From: Anisakis pegreffii
Taxonomy: Eukaryota > Nematoda > Chromadorea > Rhabditida > Anisakidae
Length of the DNA: 64,000 bases
Reading direction: 5' to 3'
Assembly: GCA_035041965.1 (NCBI GenBank)
Contig: JAPYMA010001103.1
Span: 47,196-111,195 of the forward strand
Shown: in pieces, positions 62,940 through 64,000 of the stretch
How the letters are laid out: the number at the start of each line of letters is the position of its first letter
How positions within the stretch are numbered: the first letter of the stretch is position 1
Position numbers and translations under genes: made by a program
Notes under the pieces: generated by a model
Seen by the model: only the letters and a program-made list of their open reading frames with translations
Told to the model about the DNA's origin: nothing
Database searches by the model: none

Positions 62940-63260
62940 TTGCGTGGGTGTTCCCAACCCGTCGAGCTGCCAACAAGAGGGGCTAGGTTTAGGTAAATGC
63001 GACAGGCGTTCCCCGCCTACCGGCAGTCTAGGCGAATGGGGGAGAAATAAATCAAAATATGCTAGCGATATTTACCCGAGTATCGCTAGCATTTATTCTT
63101 CGAAATATATCACGGGCGTTCCCGGCCCGGGAAAGGCGCCGATTTGACCGGGGATAGGGATTGCGCGTAAGTTGGCCTGAGTAGTGCCTTCGGGCATTTG
63201 CTTAGGTAACGAGGGTTCCCGGACTCACCGTGCGCACTTTCCCTTAACAGGGGGGAATTA
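62940..63260. mobile_element. GC-rich block with repeated GTTCCC mini-hairpins
   Basis: A GC-rich island in AT-rich DNA. Three 15-base hairpins share a GTTCCC loop region: 62946-62960, 63004-63018 and 63114-63128. Their stems differ but stay paired. A 12-bp inverted repeat lies at 63059-63092. No ORF spans it. Likely part of a mobile or multi-copy element; class unknown. Confidence 0.5.
63059..63092. repeat. perfect 12-bp inverted repeat, 10-base loop
   Basis: ATGCTAGCGATA at 63059-63070 and TATCGCTAGCAT at 63081-63092. Confidence 0.9.
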
Positions 63261-63350
63261 TGATCGGGTTGACCATTGATTACACTAATGAAATCATATC
63301 GCTTAGTTTCAATGTTATTAAATGCGTTATAAGGAGAAATCTCTCAGGTT

Positions 63351-63662
63351 TTGTGGTTACTCGCCGAAGCTTATCTATTAGCTAGGTTCATGATGGCATT
63401 CATACAATTTTATGGATACATCCTTATTCCCCTTTGCCAGTGTGGTTATTATCCGTCATTATTACTACCAAAGTTCTTGATCACACGAAAACATAATTTC
63501 ATTAATCCTGGAGATCATTACGGATTTTTCAGTTGCAATTCATTGTCCGAAGAAAATTGGAATGAAAGTCATAAGTCACCGCCTATGCCTTCAACAGTTG
63601 ACCGCGTTCGTGAAATTACATTTCAGATTGAGGTTGAGCTAGATAGCATGAGTGGGTCTTAG
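63351..63662 (+). CDS. repeat-derived ORF, C-Q-C-G-Y-Y and V-E-L-D-S motifs
   Basis: 103-codon frame opened by a near-cognate TTG; an in-frame ATG follows. It contains LCQCGYY in a hydrophobic N-terminal part and ends with VREITFQIEVELDSMSGS, matching 62412-62468. The middle matches the minus ORF at 62517-62807. It looks like the most complete local copy of a multi-copy coding element. No known family recognised; it may be the last exon of a larger frame. Confidence 0.35.
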   Translation: MWLLAEAYLLARFMMAFIQFYGYILIPLCQCGYYPSLLLPKFLITRKHNFINPGDHYGFFSCNSLSEENWNESHKSPPMPSTVDRVREITFQIEVELDSMSGS

Positions 63663-63789
63663 GGATAGACGTTCGACTCATTACAGGCTCAAGTAGGCTA
63701 TCAAACACAGTCAGTCTTGAGATGCACAGGTGACGTGGGGAAAATTTAGTTAGTGGAATAGCTTATTTTTGAAATTCTGCTATCAGACA

Positions 63790-64000
63790 TCATGTAAGAA
63801 CAGGGATAATTGAATTTTTGGCCTGAATAGAGTGATTCTCAGTTGCTTTGGTTGTCTGTAATTATAATGTTAAATTTCATTAATCCCGTTGGGCCGATGA
63901 TTTCAATCACGGATCAGATGTATCAATCTCAAGATCGATCAAAAATCAACAGTCAAGAATCGAGCAAAACTACAATATCAAAATATCGAATGTTATCAGT
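63790..64000 (+). repeat. dispersed repeat R1, copy 2, cut by window end
   Basis: Second copy of R1 (62007-62225), same orientation, running to the end of the window. Confidence 0.8.

Noticed and set aside
1..64000. CRISPR arrays, bacterial operons, rRNA genes
   Set aside because: The window is clearly nuclear eukaryotic DNA. No regularly spaced repeat-spacer array and no rRNA sequence were seen.

Overview
This window is AT-rich eukaryotic DNA from a nematode. Three things support that. There are four cuticle collagen genes with the nematode layout: an N-terminal membrane anchor, an R-x-x-R processing site, short cysteine-bounded Gly-X-Y blocks, and a Tyr-Cys-Pro-Cys-Pro C-terminal motif. 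Introns end in nematode-style TTTCAG. A TTTCAG-type site lies just upstream of nearly every start codon with no donor to pair with, as expected for spliced-leader trans-splicing. I cannot name the species; nothing points to Caenorhabditis itself.

Layout. 1-7.5 kb: two tandem collagen genes on + (277-2084 and 5632-7492). 8.1-11.9 kb: a UDP-glucuronosyltransferase on -. 16.3-23.5 kb: two more collagens on - (16267-18612 and 21594-23489). The second is nearly identical to the 5632 gene over its 5' half, forming a ~1 kb inverted repeat. 25.9-31 kb: a 13-exon smu-1 (SMU1 splicing factor) on -. 32.8-37 kb: a 12-exon GRASP55/65-type Golgi protein gene on -. 37.7-38.9 kb: mitochondrial ribosomal protein mL54 on +, divergent from the GRASP gene. 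39-49 kb: mostly gene-poor DNA with duplicated non-coding blocks and one unresolved exon pair. 49.2-55.0 kb: a three-exon gene whose product resembles CBF-beta (C. elegans BRO-1). Its first two exons are shorter than a 60-codon ORF cutoff, and its first intron is 5.1 kb. 55-59.8 kb: mostly empty, with coding-like exon candidates near 57-58 kb. 59.8-64 kb: a dense repeat cluster, partly GC-rich, with inverted copies of coding-like segments, tandem repeats and several perfect hairpins. It is the most likely place for an undescribed element.

Exon models were built by hand from splice signals, reading phase and family similarity recalled from knowledge; no search was run. Chained phases are consistent through all exons of smu-1, the GRASP gene, mL54, bro-1 and all four collagens. 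The UGT model has one unresolved junction.

The named genes fall into cuticle structure (collagens), conjugation and detoxification (UGT), and housekeeping or developmental functions (splicing, Golgi, mitochondrial translation, Runx cofactor). They do not look like one pathway. The notable biology is the recombination among collagens, the hidden bro-1 gene, and the inverted-repeat cluster at the right end.
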